DNA from: Pagrus major
Taxonomy: Eukaryota > Chordata > Actinopteri > Spariformes > Sparidae
Direction of reading: 5' to 3'
NCBI RefSeq assembly: GCF_040436345.1
Contig: NC_133221.1
Coordinates: 21,648,665-21,712,664 of the forward strand
DNA: 64,000 bases
The notes under the pieces were generated by a model that saw nothing but the letters and a program-made list of their open reading frames with translations, did no database searches and had not been told where the DNA came from. The first letter of the stretch is position 1, and every line of letters begins with the position of its first letter. A program made the position numbers and the translations under genes. Positions 36,901 through 50,119 of this stretch are shown here, in pieces.

Positions 36901-39900
36901 TCTTATCAGTGGACCGCAGTGTGTTTTAAACTCTAAATATGAGCTGAAAACAACCGATGAAAGTGATCAAATGACTTTCACAAACTTTACTACGAGACTA
37001 TTTGCAGAGGTAATGATGCAACCACTAGTATTACTAGCAGTTATATAATAAGTGTTGGTGTTGCATAATTGTAATTTCTTAAGTAAACAGATATCCGATG
37101 ATAACACTTTGGAGTTGTAACGTTGTGAGTAAGTAGTACATCAACTCACCGGCCAGCTCTTGAGAATGTGATCAAATAATTCTATTTTTGTTTTGTTTTT
37201 TTGCTTTCCCACAGTGGTGATTCTATTATGGTCTGTTCATATATCTTCACCTCAGTATTTCTCTGTGTAACACCATACGTGTCTGTGTGTGTTTCAACTT
37301 TCCATGCATTTAAATAGCTCATTACAAGAGGTAATAAAGACAGCAAGCAGACGTTTTGTTGTTTCTACCACAGCACTGGAAATATGAGCTTTCATTGGTG
37401 CTATGCTCCCTACTCTGTCATGCACACACATACAGAAACCTAATAGGAAGTTGTTGTAAAAGTGATACCTCACTCTCTTTTCTTATCCACTACAAGAGGG
37501 CAGTTTCACCTCCGATCCTGAACTCAAACATCTCTGTATGGAGGCGTGATGTTGACAAGTAAAAATGTGACACACACACTAATTAAGCAGCACACAGTTA
37601 CGACAGAGGCATTATACAAAGACATGGTGGCATCTCTACTATTCATGTTTCTTTATACACTGATATTCACTATTCACTAATTCATAAAAAGCATTTTCCC
37701 GTGTGTTCTGTCTCTCTTTGAATAACAAACAGCAGCTGTGGTGCCTAAAGACCTGTGAGCTCATCAGTGTTGCGTAATTGCGCTTCCCAGCAAGGATCCA
37801 TTCAGTCTCCATACCTTTATTCACATTCCCCTTTTGGTGCAAACTCTTATGTGCTACCATCTCCACAAACTTTCAGTAAGGACCTTACTTGATATAGGGC
37901 AAGAGCTGATTTGAGTAAAATCAGTATTTTATTGAGGAACATTGATAAGAGTATGAAGCATTGAGGTGTCTGGTGGAAGCAAATACGTCCAAATTAATCT
38001 ATTTGTCAGCTTATTAAATTAAAAGAGAGACCATTTTTGAGAGAGCAGAGAGTAGATTTGTATAATTCTACAGAAACATGACTTTAAGGCGTAATTTAAG
38101 ATCACTTTAAAAGCCAAGACCTGCAAGTTGTTATGAGGTCCCCACTGAGTTTGTTTCTTGGAGAGAATTCATGTATTAAGAGCATTGGAAAGATTACTCT
38201 AGCCTGAGGCTTTAAAGTAACCTGACGTACCAGATGGTTTGTTAAACAGAACCATCTGGGAAGGAGCCGCCACTTTCAAAAAGCACTTGGCAGGCGATTG
38301 GACGAACCATCAGTATATCACAGACAAACTTTAACCAGTCAGTCTGTTGGTAAATCAAACTCTCACCAAAGCTCGTTGAGAGAAGAGAGAAAACATCTTT
38401 CCAACTGAGAAAAGCCTTCAGATTTTAATTTCTCCTGCACTGCTATTCTCATCCTCACAATAAAACAGTAAAACATGTTATTAATAACTCAAACTAACAC
38501 ATTTCCATTGAGGTTTGTGATCTGTCCACACAATATTTCTTTTATTTGTTTAATGTTGATTTATTTATAATCTTTTATTCGTTTTACAGTTCTTACTTAT
38601 CTGTTCTTAATTCCTCTGATGTGATGTCTTCTTATTATCCTTTATTGATCGTATTCTTCTTCTCTCTTTATTTTCATTGCTTTCTTATTTTTTGCCTGAT
38701 TTTGCCTGTTTTATTACTTTTATTCCTTTTACTTGTAATTACTCATATTGACATTTTATGTTTTGCCCTCTTGTTTTAACTTCTCTTTAGACAAGGCCTC
38801 CCTGTTTGGCTTGACTGTTGGGTATTTATTCTGTAATATTGTCCTGAGTTTCCTGCTTTTGCTTGTCTATCAAAGCACTTTGTAACCTCTGCTATTATTA
38901 TTGTTATATCAGGATGTGTGGTGATTTGGCTAAATCTTAGCTGGAGTTGAACCAAACAGTGAGAACACAGCATATTGATCCTTTGATAATGCGATATAGT
39001 TTCCTTGCTTAGTGTTTCATATTTCAGCATTAAAGGCTCGTGCAGATAGTGATGCTTTTGAGCCAAAAGTTTCTGTTTGGCTTGCCTCAGGTGCACAACA
39101 CTTAATTAAAAAAGGTTTGTCTAATGTGACAATGACTCCTAACAGATGGCTTGTGCAGATGATAACAGAACTGAGACAATGTATTATATATGAACTGACA
39201 CTGAGGCACTTTGAGACACATAATGTTCTTCCACTTACAACTCAAACCTCATTTCACAAAACTTCTACTATTAAAATATCCACTTTTAAAGCAATGAAAT
39301 ACAGTACCTCAGCCATGTGGGTTAAACGTGAGCAGAGGTTACTTGCTTTAGAAATAATAAAAACTACCAAAGGACATTTTGCCTATAGAGAAAACTCCAT
39401 CCATGACTTGCTTTTAAGATGACAGGGGGGCTGCTTTGGCTGCATCAAAAGCAATAATCCTTGAGCTTTCTACAGGCTCTCAAGTCCTCATAGAAAACCA
39501 ATGAATTGACTTGTTTAAAAATGTATGAGAACCTGAGGGTGGAATTTGCAAACCAAATGGCAACACATTGAAACAGAGCTCACTCATTGATAATGCACTT
39601 TAAGGATCAGGTTTCCTGGGAAGTAGAAGGAAGTTGCGCTCTGTTTTCGAAGTCTGGATTTCCTTAAAAGACAACAGAGGGAAGATGATTCCAGTACTTG
39701 AATGTAACCTGGAACTCCATCTAACCTGGAGCTTTTTCTAGTGTTGGCTAACATATTCATGTTGATATTATCTTAGACAGCATACAATCAGTACCCCTTA
39801 CCCCTGCTCCAGTAGTCACACACTATAGACTGTATATATAGACACACACTGTCCATATTGTACACACTTAGCCTGACCTACTTAGAGGCCCAGATGAGCA

Positions 39901-42900
39901 GAAACATTTAGGTTGATGTAAATAATAAAACAGTATGGGATGGTTACAGGAGCTGCAGTGGATAAACTCCACCCTCCAAACCCTTATTTTCATCTTAATT
40001 TTTAATTTTTCCCCCGACCAACCCTGTCCACTGTTTCACTCTCCAGTGCTGTCTCAATTAACCTCCCTTACCCTTACAAGTATGAGTGATGACGAGGTCA
40101 CAAAAAACCTCACCTCACTGTATGTTAGAGTGTCTTGTTTTCAAAGAGGGCGGCAGCATTTTGCTACCACATCATCTGAGAAACACAATTTTCATTTTAG
40201 TATTTTCAATCTACTCACAAGTTCTTACTGTGAGTAATATATAGACATAAATAGACTTTTTTTTTAAAAATGCTTCTTATTGTTCACGATTACCAACGCT
40301 GGGAGTTTTCTTATCTGGAACAATTATTTATTATAACTCTATTTCCATTATTTTATATTGGCATATATGATCATTCTTAATTTTGTTTTGTCAAATGAAA
40401 CAAGCGAGGAGATATATTTTTGCAGCTGACATGCAGATCAGAAGATTCTTTGAGAGTTCTGGAAATACCTTCCAACCAGCAGGCAGTGTTGTTTAACGAC
40501 CTTCTGGGTTTTTTAAAAGATCACAAGGGATTAGTGGTTTAGAAAGACAGATGCTTAGCTCTGTGAATCAAATGTCATGATAAGTAATGAGAGGCAAAAT
40601 CTGTTAGCCCATGGTAATACACAAATTCAATTGGAATTTTTGCTTTAACAACCAGGTCTTTTAACTGGTTGGTTCTCCGACCAGATCCATCACAAACTGC
40701 AATCATGTTCAGGCAACTCACCAGTATGGGGAAGCCAGTCAGGAAGTCATAGATGAAGACGATCCCACTGATCAGGTAGGTGATCTGCAGTGACGTCTTG
40801 AGAGGCTCCGATCCATCAATGGACGATCTGCGCTTCCCCTGGGCGTCCTCCACCACTATGGTGGGGACGTTGAACTTGTTCTTGTCTGCATTGTGGCCTG
40901 CCTGAATGGAGAAGGTCTGGAAGAGAGCGATGCCGATGCAGATCACGCCCATGGCCACGCTGCCGCCGATCAGCAGCAGAAAGCACACGCCGAAGCCCAG
41001 ACCGATCTCAGTCACAATGAATCGGCAGTCAGAGGTGTAGAAGCGGTCGATAGTGTCGTGCCAGCCCACTGCTGGAAGCGTGGACAGGATGAAGGAGACC
41101 ATCCAGATACCCATCACTGTGTGCACCGCCTGCTTCTTGGTGTTACTCAACCTGGAAGCATAACCACAGATTTTAGCAAAAAGTTAAACTGCTGTCAGGT
41201 CTACAAGTGAAATGGGCTTTGGGTTTTTTTCTGCTGTGTATGTCCTGCAACTTAGTCTTGAACTGGGCGACTGGTTTTCTTTGTCCGTTAAAATAGTTGG
41301 CAATTAATTTTCTTTTTATCGACTAATTGATTTATCAACTAATCATTTCAGCTCTATTACAATGTACAGTTATATTTTGTACAGAGAACACTGATACTGA
41401 AGAAATATGTGTGACTGACAAAGTCAGTGTAAAGAACCTTTGTAAAACTACAGCTTTGGTAAAATACTGTAAAATGCCACAAAATGGCAGGTCTGCACCT
41501 GGGACATCTAAGCTGAAAAAAGGCACTATCTCACACCACCATCACCTAGATAAACTGGAGATGAATGGATGGAAATCAATGCTTTGCTGATGGCAAAAGA
41601 TTGCTTTTCACGTCCCTCGGTCTATTTGTCATCTAGGTCTATTTCAAGGCGGAGGGATTTCTATTTCCTCTCACCTCCAAGTAATTGTTACAGTCGAGCA
41701 ATTTGCTGAATGTGTTTGTGTCCTCTGGCGGTGTGGCACTTCTCAAGGTTTGCACACGTACGGCTAAAAATACGGCAGGCAGTTAGTGGTGTTCTCAAAC
41801 TTGACGAAAGACTGTGCTATCCTGCCAAAACATTCGCACCTAAAGCACTGCTGAGCTGTTCATGGCATCAGCAACAAATCATACACAGAGGCCAATCCTT
41901 TTTAAGCTTGTAGAATACCTAGGTAGGGTTCATTATGTGGCTTTTAAAACTTTACTCTAAAACTCTACTGTCTCAGACAGTATTCGCAAAAATGTACCTC
42001 TCCTCCTTCATTTGTGTTGGAAAGGAATACAGTAAATTCTCAGGTAAGCGTCACTCGTCCTGGAGCAGTTTTGGCAGGAAAACCTGTCTCCCTCTAGAGA
42101 GCCAGAGCACATGTCGGCTATCCTCCTCTTCCTCTCATTAAAATCCCCTGGAAGAGCACTGAGAATGTAACCCCTCACATACAAAACATGTCAAAAATAT
42201 AGTTAATGTAGTAATGTGTTAGCTTACATGCACTGACACAATATGAGTGGCACAGAGGGGGCAGCAGTAGCCTCTGTCTTTGCACTATGGCTTTGTGCAA
42301 AGACAAGTAGGTCTTGTTGTCACTGTGAGTAATTATGCTAGCCTTTCCTGAATGTGCCTGGGGTACATATGATGGGGAGGGTTACGTCACAAAGCTGCTT
42401 GAATCTATTACCAGAGAGAGAGCGTTGCGAGAGGCAGAGCAGCTAAGAGATAGCGAGCGCAGGGTGATGAGAACAGCTGCCGAAGTACAAGGTTGGAATT
42501 CATAATTCAGGCCTTCGGTGTGTGTTAATGTCAGAGACAAGGCAGTCGTGCTACCTCAGCAGGGCGAACGTGGAGCGATTTAAATGAAAGATGAACAGCA
42601 ATTACACGGTGCATCGCCTGAGCTATCACTCTGCCATATCGTTGTTAAAAGTGACTTGGAAAAAAGAAGAAGGAGACGCTGAGTGGAAAGTCAATGTTTC
42701 CAGGCAGGAGAGAACATAGTCAGATGAGCGAGGGAGCAGACGAGGGAGATAAAAGTGTAAAGCCTGATATCTATGTGAGGACATCAGCCAATAATGACAG
42801 CTGCACGAGCAATATAGATAGCAAGATTGAGCATAGATTTAAAAGGAAGTTTGCATATCTTATTTGAACGTCTGCTTATCTGCAGAATTGGCCAAGCTGA

Positions 42901-45414
42901 CTGCAGGCTGAGCATCTGCAGGCCTGATGCCACAGGAAGTACAATCTCTTTGTTTTTCAGCAGGGGAGGAAGAGCGATGCAACACAATACTGATCTTCAC
43001 CACATGAACCACAGCACCAGTTTCTGCACCATTTCAATCACCCAAAAAGTAACTTGCATGTATTGTGCAAATTGTGCAGATTTCATATGTAGACATGCAT
43101 TAAGCTTCAAATGATTGATCTGTACGTGATGACCAGAAAATATCTAGAAATCAGAAAGCCAAGACTGCAGAGGTGAGATTCGAGGTGAGGTCACCTTAAA
43201 CTGCAAATTACAAACTAGCATATTAGCCGTTATATGTGATTTACATGCTTTTAGGCTTGTTACTGTCCAACCGTCATGGTGTTTTTCCATTGCAGATAAA
43301 ATACCAAGCTTAAAGGGGCCCTATGTAATAATTTACGTGTATTATAATCACTTTTTTATTGGCAATAGGTGAGCTGTTTGTAACGTGACGTGAAAAATAA
43401 GACCTTCCCATCTCTCTCGGTTGCCTATACAAGGCTGTGGACGATTTGTTTAAGTTGTTAAATGCTGCTCTGCTGTGGATTTTTTCGTGAAGGACTTGGG
43501 TCAGATTTTCTGCGACAGTCCAAAGCATGAGAATTTTCACCTGTAATCAAGTGCCTCGTTTAAGTGCCTCTCTCTTCTTCACTGACAGAGAGCAACAGAA
43601 GCGAACATTGGGTTGGAGATGGAGTCTGCCAACAAAAACTAACAACCAGCTTCCAGCACAACACAGAGGTTCCACAGGGCCCCTTTAAATCAAAGACATC
43701 CTTCAACAAATCCCTGGTTTTGAAATGAGAAATGAGTTTAACATTGTAGAAATCATAGCAATCCAAACACGTTTCCTCCTTTCTGATAATGACGTGAGAT
43801 AAATCCCAACATAACCGTATGTCTTCTTAAAAAGTGTAATTTTCAAATCAAACAGTAGCCAAAAGCCCTGGATCTCATGAGAACAAAAAGATGGTTGCTT
43901 GTTACCAATCATCACAACAGGTAATGTTAAAGCAGCAGTTGTACATCCCAGAATACAGACAGAAATAGCATCAAAATCTTGTTTCAAAAGGAAGCAGCAA
44001 TGTTGCTCAGAACATCTGATTGCGTGTGAACAGCAGATGTCTAACAAGACCAAAATGGTGTTACTGCAGCAGGGCGCTAACTGGTAATGTGAGGTGAACC
44101 TGATCTTTATTATTCAGAGTTACTTCGTAATATCACTTGTTGTGAGAAGCCAAATGAAGCTGGAAGCTAGAGCTGGCAGATGCTCAGTCTAGAGGGTTTT
44201 ACACGGTGTTACCCCAAATAACTGCAACCAGCAGATGTGTTGGCAGCAGAGGGAGATTTCACCTGATGCAGAGCATTCCCAAAAACTGATGTAAACAGGT
44301 TGTCAATTTACACCAATCTGAATACCGTCCCCATCCAATCTGAGGGATGTGCTCAGAGACGGAGCGAGGTGCCAGAAAATTTGCAGCTTGAATGCCAGAA
44401 TGCTGTGTTTCGAGGTGGCTCTGGCGGATGTTGCGTTTATGGAATCTGCAGGATGGTAGAATTTAAAATGTCTTTTAATCAAATTCAATTCTGCTGCTTA
44501 GAATATTAGAAAAGTGGATGGTTGGATGTTAAAAAGGCAAAGTACTCAGTATCTACATTAGTAAAATACAGATTCATGTTCTGACATAATTACAGAAAAT
44601 ACTGTATGTTGAAATGACACATCTTTAACCATTCCCCTTTAATTATAAATAAACATATTTTCTCACTTGCCTCGGGTGGTATGTAGTCATGGACATAATC
44701 CAAGAACACACTGTCAATATTTTTTATGGGGACTATTTATTCTGTAGAAAGTACCTCCATAAAAACCGTTTTGCAGTGAGGTCCAGGACATTTTTTCTGG
44801 AAAATAAATTCACTTTACCTCTATTGAATGGGGAAGGCAGAAATCTCAGACACATATATCTCATGACCAGAGTATAAGCAAAGTTATCTGTAGTGGTATG
44901 ATACCTTGCTGGGTACGACAAGTCATAAGTTTGTAATTTGACAAAAACTACTCTTTGGAAATGGTGCAGCCTGAATTGACAACATTATCTGAACAGGCAT
45001 AAACAGAAACAGTTTTTGATAACTGAGTCGGGTGTCTTACCTGTAGTTTACAGGCCAGCGTACCATCCACATGCGGTGATAAGAGAGCGAGGTGACGGAG
45101 AAGCAGGTGACCAACGTGAGAGTGTAGAAGGTGGAGACGAACACCTTGCACAGACCCTCGTTCCACTCGTAGTTGGAGTGCTGCCGGCGAAGCGTTATCA
45201 CACAGTACATGGTGATGGGGATGGCCATGTTGAGGATGTGCGTGCCCGCCAGCGTGCAGATGAGGAACTCCAGCGGCTTCCACTTTTTCTGCTTGGCGCT
45301 GACGCTAAGGATGCTCCAAGTGTTGGCCAGGATGGATACCCCCGAGCAGACCAGCCAAGCCAGCGTGTTGGCGTTGATGACGTCATCCTTCATGGTGGTC
45401 ACCTCATCCACCAT
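27938..45414 (-). CDS. gpr153: Orphan class A receptor GPR153, five coding exons
   Basis: In transcript order the coding exons are 45041-45414, 40722-41151, 34983-35172, 30932-31116 and 27938-28783, all with GT/AG borders and compatible phases, giving 674 residues (human about 609). Exon 1 begins [11 protein letters not shown] and carries helices 1-3 ([33 protein letters not shown]). Exon 2 carries helices 4-6, with [19 protein letters not shown] and the conserved loop [20 protein letters not shown]. Exon 3 holds helix 7 ([14 protein letters not shown]). Exons 4-5 are a long cytoplasmic tail containing [18 protein letters not shown], a run of five histidines followed by HRKRRR (about 454-465), and an end reading [13 protein letters not shown]. 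The match to mammalian GPR153 is clear along the whole protein. No ligand is established; the receptor belongs to the GPR153/GPR162 pair. The frame is open to 45525 upstream, but the acceptor-like CTTGCCAACAG at about 45458 suggests a 5' UTR exon border there. Confidence 0.95.
28784..30931 (-). other. gpr153: gpr153 intron 4
   Basis: The intron has a donor at 30931 and an acceptor at 28784. It contains a GA microsatellite (about 29584-29602). I see no exon, RNA gene or recognised transposon. Confidence 0.6.
33449..34162. mobile_element. Non-autonomous hAT-like element in gpr153 intron 3
   Basis: The left end TAGGGGCGTCACGATTCTCC and the right end, read on the other strand as TAGGGGTGTCACGATCTAGG, form imperfect terminal inverted repeats typical of fish hAT-derived miniature elements. 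The flanking 8-mers TTCTCTTG (33441-33448) and ATCTCTTA (34163-34170) share a six-base core, as expected for an old 8-bp target duplication. There is no transposase. Confidence 0.7.
34185..34252. repeat. Near-perfect 30-bp inverted repeat (hairpin) in gpr153 intron 3
   Basis: The arms are 34185-34214 and 34223-34252, with 29 of 30 positions complementary and an 8-base spacer ACTTAGTC. The core of the left arm is GAGAACGCTAGCTGACAGTT. Either strand would fold into a long stable stem. It has no transposon-like ends of its own, and no miRNA-type bulges. Confidence 0.85.
38205..38345. repeat. Short MITE-like repeat with internal hairpin
   Basis: CCAGATGGTT (38230-38239) and AACCATCTGG (38250-38259) are perfect inverted arms with a 10-base loop. 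The following wording, GCGATTGGACGAACCATC, is one I associate with a common fish miniature element. The outer boundaries are uncertain. Confidence 0.4.
38530..38930 (+). repeat. T-rich dispersed repeat, related to the copy at 1590-2135
   Basis: It shares CTTAATTCCTCTGATGTGAT, TTTATTCCTTTTACTTG and CAAAGCACTTTGTAA.CTCTG with the copy behind the first taste receptor, in the same order and orientation. Two copies in one 64-kb window point to an abundant dispersed family. Confidence 0.6.
41152..45040 (-). other. gpr153: gpr153 intron 1 (between first two coding exons)
   Basis: The intron contains one TIR miniature element (43310-43690). Nothing else is recognisable. Confidence 0.6.
43310..43690. 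mobile_element. Miniature TIR element ('TTAAAGGGGCCCTATG' type)
   Basis: The left end TTAAAGGGGCCCTATG and the right end, read on the other strand as TTTAAAGGGGCCCTGTGG, are inverted terminal repeats about 380 bp apart. Size, AT-flanked ends and lack of coding capacity fit a MITE. It lies in gpr153 intron 1. Confidence 0.7.
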
Positions 45415-46000
45415 GTTGGAGCGGGGAAGGGCGGAGCCTGGGGGGCCGCAAGGAACTGTTGGCAAGAGCAGGTACACACGAGGAGAAGGAAGAGGTGGTG
45501 ATGGGCAGGAGGGGATGCAGGGCATCAGGCGAGGCAGGCATCCTATCTGGGTGGGCGTGCACTCTCCATGGGATGGCCACAGCAGGGAAAGGACATGGAA
45601 GTGGTGCGACGCAGTGGGATGTTAGAGGGGAGGATGGAGGAGCCGAGCCGGTTCCTTTACAAGCCCGAGGCTGGAGAGGGGGTGAGAGAAAAGAGGGATT
45701 CAGAGACAGTTAAAGACAGTCCAATTCAAAATAATCCTTCATCATACATAATCCCTCATTCCAGTGAACTAATAGGGTTATGTTAATCACAACAGTTGAA
45801 CTATTACCATTAATAATGAAAGCAATCCATTTCATGTGGTTAAGACACAACAGTAATCACTCAGCAGGGCTTATTTCAAAAATGCTGCAAGCGATAGGAC
45901 AGAGAAAAGCATAAAGCCACAATATGCAGCTGTTGTTTTCAAGTCACATCAAAATGTTGTAGGAGATGGAGAAAATAACAGAATTAACTCAAATCGCATT

Positions 46001-46047
46001 AAGTAGAGTGCATACCTCCGCCCAAGGCACTTGGTGGAGGTAATAAA
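46001..46047. repeat. Collapsed TIR remnant, same family as 59019-59370
   Basis: AGAGTGCATACCTCCGCC is followed almost at once by CTTGGTGGAGGTAATAA. These are the two ends of the element described at 59019-59370, with its interior deleted. The ends are inverted relative to each other (CCTCCGCC/GGTGGAGG). Confidence 0.55.
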
Positions 46048-47444
46048 AATCCAATCCTATTTCATCATCCTGAAATATATGCCCTTTTGCAAAGCTTCCA
46101 GTTAATGCTGAATTATTCAGTTAATTAATCCTGCAGTCAATTAGAAACAAATAATGCTAATAGTTTAAACAATGAATTAGTTCAAGTCATTTATGCAAAA
46201 AAAAAAAATGCAAAACATCGACTGGTTCCAGCTTCTGAAATGTGAAGATTTGCTGCTTTTAAATCACTTTAAATTGAATATCTTCTGGGTTAGGTCAGAA
46301 AAAACAGCTATTTGAGGAAAATTGTGATGATCATTTGACAAATTGTAGACTAAATAATTAATCTTCATGATAAATAAGGTATTGATTCAAGTCTATGGCA
46401 TTTCTTAAGGCAACAGTTTCTAGTGTTGGATGTTCAGGGCTTCATTATATTAGGGGTTGTTCTTGTTATTTTGTCCCACTCCTGTAACATCCTCAAAAAC
46501 AGTGACATTACAAAACTGAATCTTTTGCAATCCTGTTACAAGGAGCAAGAAGACATAGCTGGCTACAGTTTTAGTCCGTGTTTAAGGGCCACTTCCAGCA
46601 TATCACAGCTCCTGCTCGAGAATCATCAGAAGAGGATGACTTTGGTCTCCCCACTGTGGAGTGAAAAATGCTTGGCACAGCTGGAGCGTGTTGTCACATT
46701 TATTTCCTGTCTTTTGGCTTGTCCAAACACCGATGTGCTGCAGGCAAGACCCCTGAGAGGGGACACTGGAAATGACAAGAACCACGTCATCGTCACCCTG
46801 CTCTCTCTTCCACTGATCTAATCCTCCTCCCTCCATGTCTTTCCTCTGGTGGCACCCTAAACATCTGTCAGCCAATCAGATTCAGTCATGCTAATGCAGG
46901 ATGTTAAGAAGCAGCATATATATGCCCCTTGGGACCTGTGTAGCCATATGGATAAGGAAATGTTCTCAGGGCTTAAGAAGCTGTGACAAGGCATTAGACT
47001 CCTGGCTTTACAACTGCAGCTGATCAGGGGAGAGCTGCGCCAATTAGGTTCAAAGTAGCAATTAAAATTTAAAGTCTGTGTGTGGCACAGTTCATTTGGA
47101 GTGAAGTAATGGAACTACATCACCACACTTACTACTGGAAACGAGGTCACAGTGACATCCGACAGCCAGCAGTGTCTCATTCTTGGAAATCAGAGAATAA
47201 TAAATAGAATAGAGGGCAACTAAAGCCTGGAGTGAGTCTTATATTCAGCTTTATCTTAAATAACAATAACTTTTAACCCTATGAAAACGGACCTCACACG
47301 GGCAGCCCTAAACATAAATAGAGTTGGTTGTTTTGAGCAGCGTATTTAGCAGTTTTTATGATAGTGTATTTCTAAGTTGTGAGCATATTAAGCCAATGAA
47401 GATACTCCAAGATATATGACCACAATAAGCAAAAATACCAATGT

Positions 47445-47725
47445 AGTGTCATGGTTTGGGTTATTGATTTAATTATTTCCTGTTTTATTTTGGTAGATTC
47501 ATTATTGTGCGTCATGTTTTGCTTTCCACTTCCTGTCATTGTCTGTTTTCCCGCCATTTTTGATAGCTCAGTTTCACCTGTCTCTTACCTTCTTTGTGTA
47601 TTTAAGTCTTTCACTCTCTCTTTGTCACTCTTTGTCTGTTTTGTTCCCAGGGTCTCTGTGTTGCTCTGGTTTATACTTCTTTTGGTTTTTGTAACTGTTG
47701 TTATGGTTTATTGACCGACACAACC
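47445..47725 (+). repeat. Probable degenerate dispersed repeat
   Basis: This T-rich sequence (ATTTCCTGTTTTATTTTGG, TGTCTTTGTGTATTTAAG-like wording, then GGTTTATTGACC) resembles repeats abundant in teleosts and the stretch at 9700-10200. It gives an 87-codon open frame of low-complexity hydrophobic residues that is not a gene. Confidence 0.35.
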
Positions 47726-48503
47726 TTTTAGCTTAGGTTGTACAGATTTTAGGGATATAGTCGAAGTTAGAGAAAATAGACATGGATTTGTTATGATCAC
47801 CCCTCTGCAACATCAGGTTACCAGCTCTGCCTTATACAAAAAATGACTCATGGTCCATGTGATTTTTGTTTACAGGTTGTTCAACTGTAATATTGTGGTG
47901 TGAATCTAAACACAGCAAACCAAATAACAAAGCAACGGTTTCACTAACATCGCACTATGAGACGATCAATGAAAACACACTGGGTTAAAAAGTGTCATCA
48001 CACCTTCAAAAACCATAAAAACACAACACATTAAAACAGGCTGGGATATGAAAAGAATGATTCATAGCTTTGATCCAGGAATCCCCAGGTGGTTGGGATG
48101 GACTAAGCTGCAGTCTGTCTGTTTACTGTAGACCGAAACCTCGCCTGAGTCAAACAATAAACACAGAAACAGTGCCACCACAGCCTGAACCAAATCTCTC
48201 CAAAATACACCTCAACTGAGGAAAACACAACTAATCTGTTTTTGTAGTACCAAGAAGAATACATACACTACTTTTAAGTGTGGCCACAGTGAGAACCATT
48301 TTCAATTACAACTAAACAGAGGAGTCTCTCAGCCGGTCAGAATACCAGTTCAAGACTTTTTCAGGTCTTTGACCCGGAGTGGATAATGAGCTCCCTCAAA
48401 GCCTTCGGTATCATTTGATAAAACATGTTTTCACCTTCTCGTATATTGCTTAACCACACAGCTGCTGCCAATATCTCTGCACCTGTATTTTCTCTGTCAA
48501 TTA

Positions 48504-50119
<1,616 letters not shown>

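Larger units (their letters stand above)
35173..40721 (-). other. gpr153: gpr153 intron 2
   Basis: This 5.5-kb intron contains a small repeat with a hairpin (about 38205-38345) and a T-rich dispersed repeat (38530-38930). The rest looks like unique AT-rich DNA. A plus-strand open frame at 39012-39422 (136 codons) has no recognisable domain and is not called. Confidence 0.6.

Noticed and set aside
39012..39422. 136-codon plus-strand open frame in gpr153 intron 2
   Set aside because: No recognisable domain, no Kozak or splice support, AT-rich composition like the surrounding intron.
45016..45625. Long plus-strand frames opposite gpr153 exon 1
   Set aside because: Antisense shadows of a conserved coding exon; composition mirrors gpr153 codons.
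46423..46821. 132-codon plus-strand open frame
   Set aside because: Starts hydrophobic like a signal peptide, but no conserved motif, no promoter and no neighbouring exons; left as a chance ORF.
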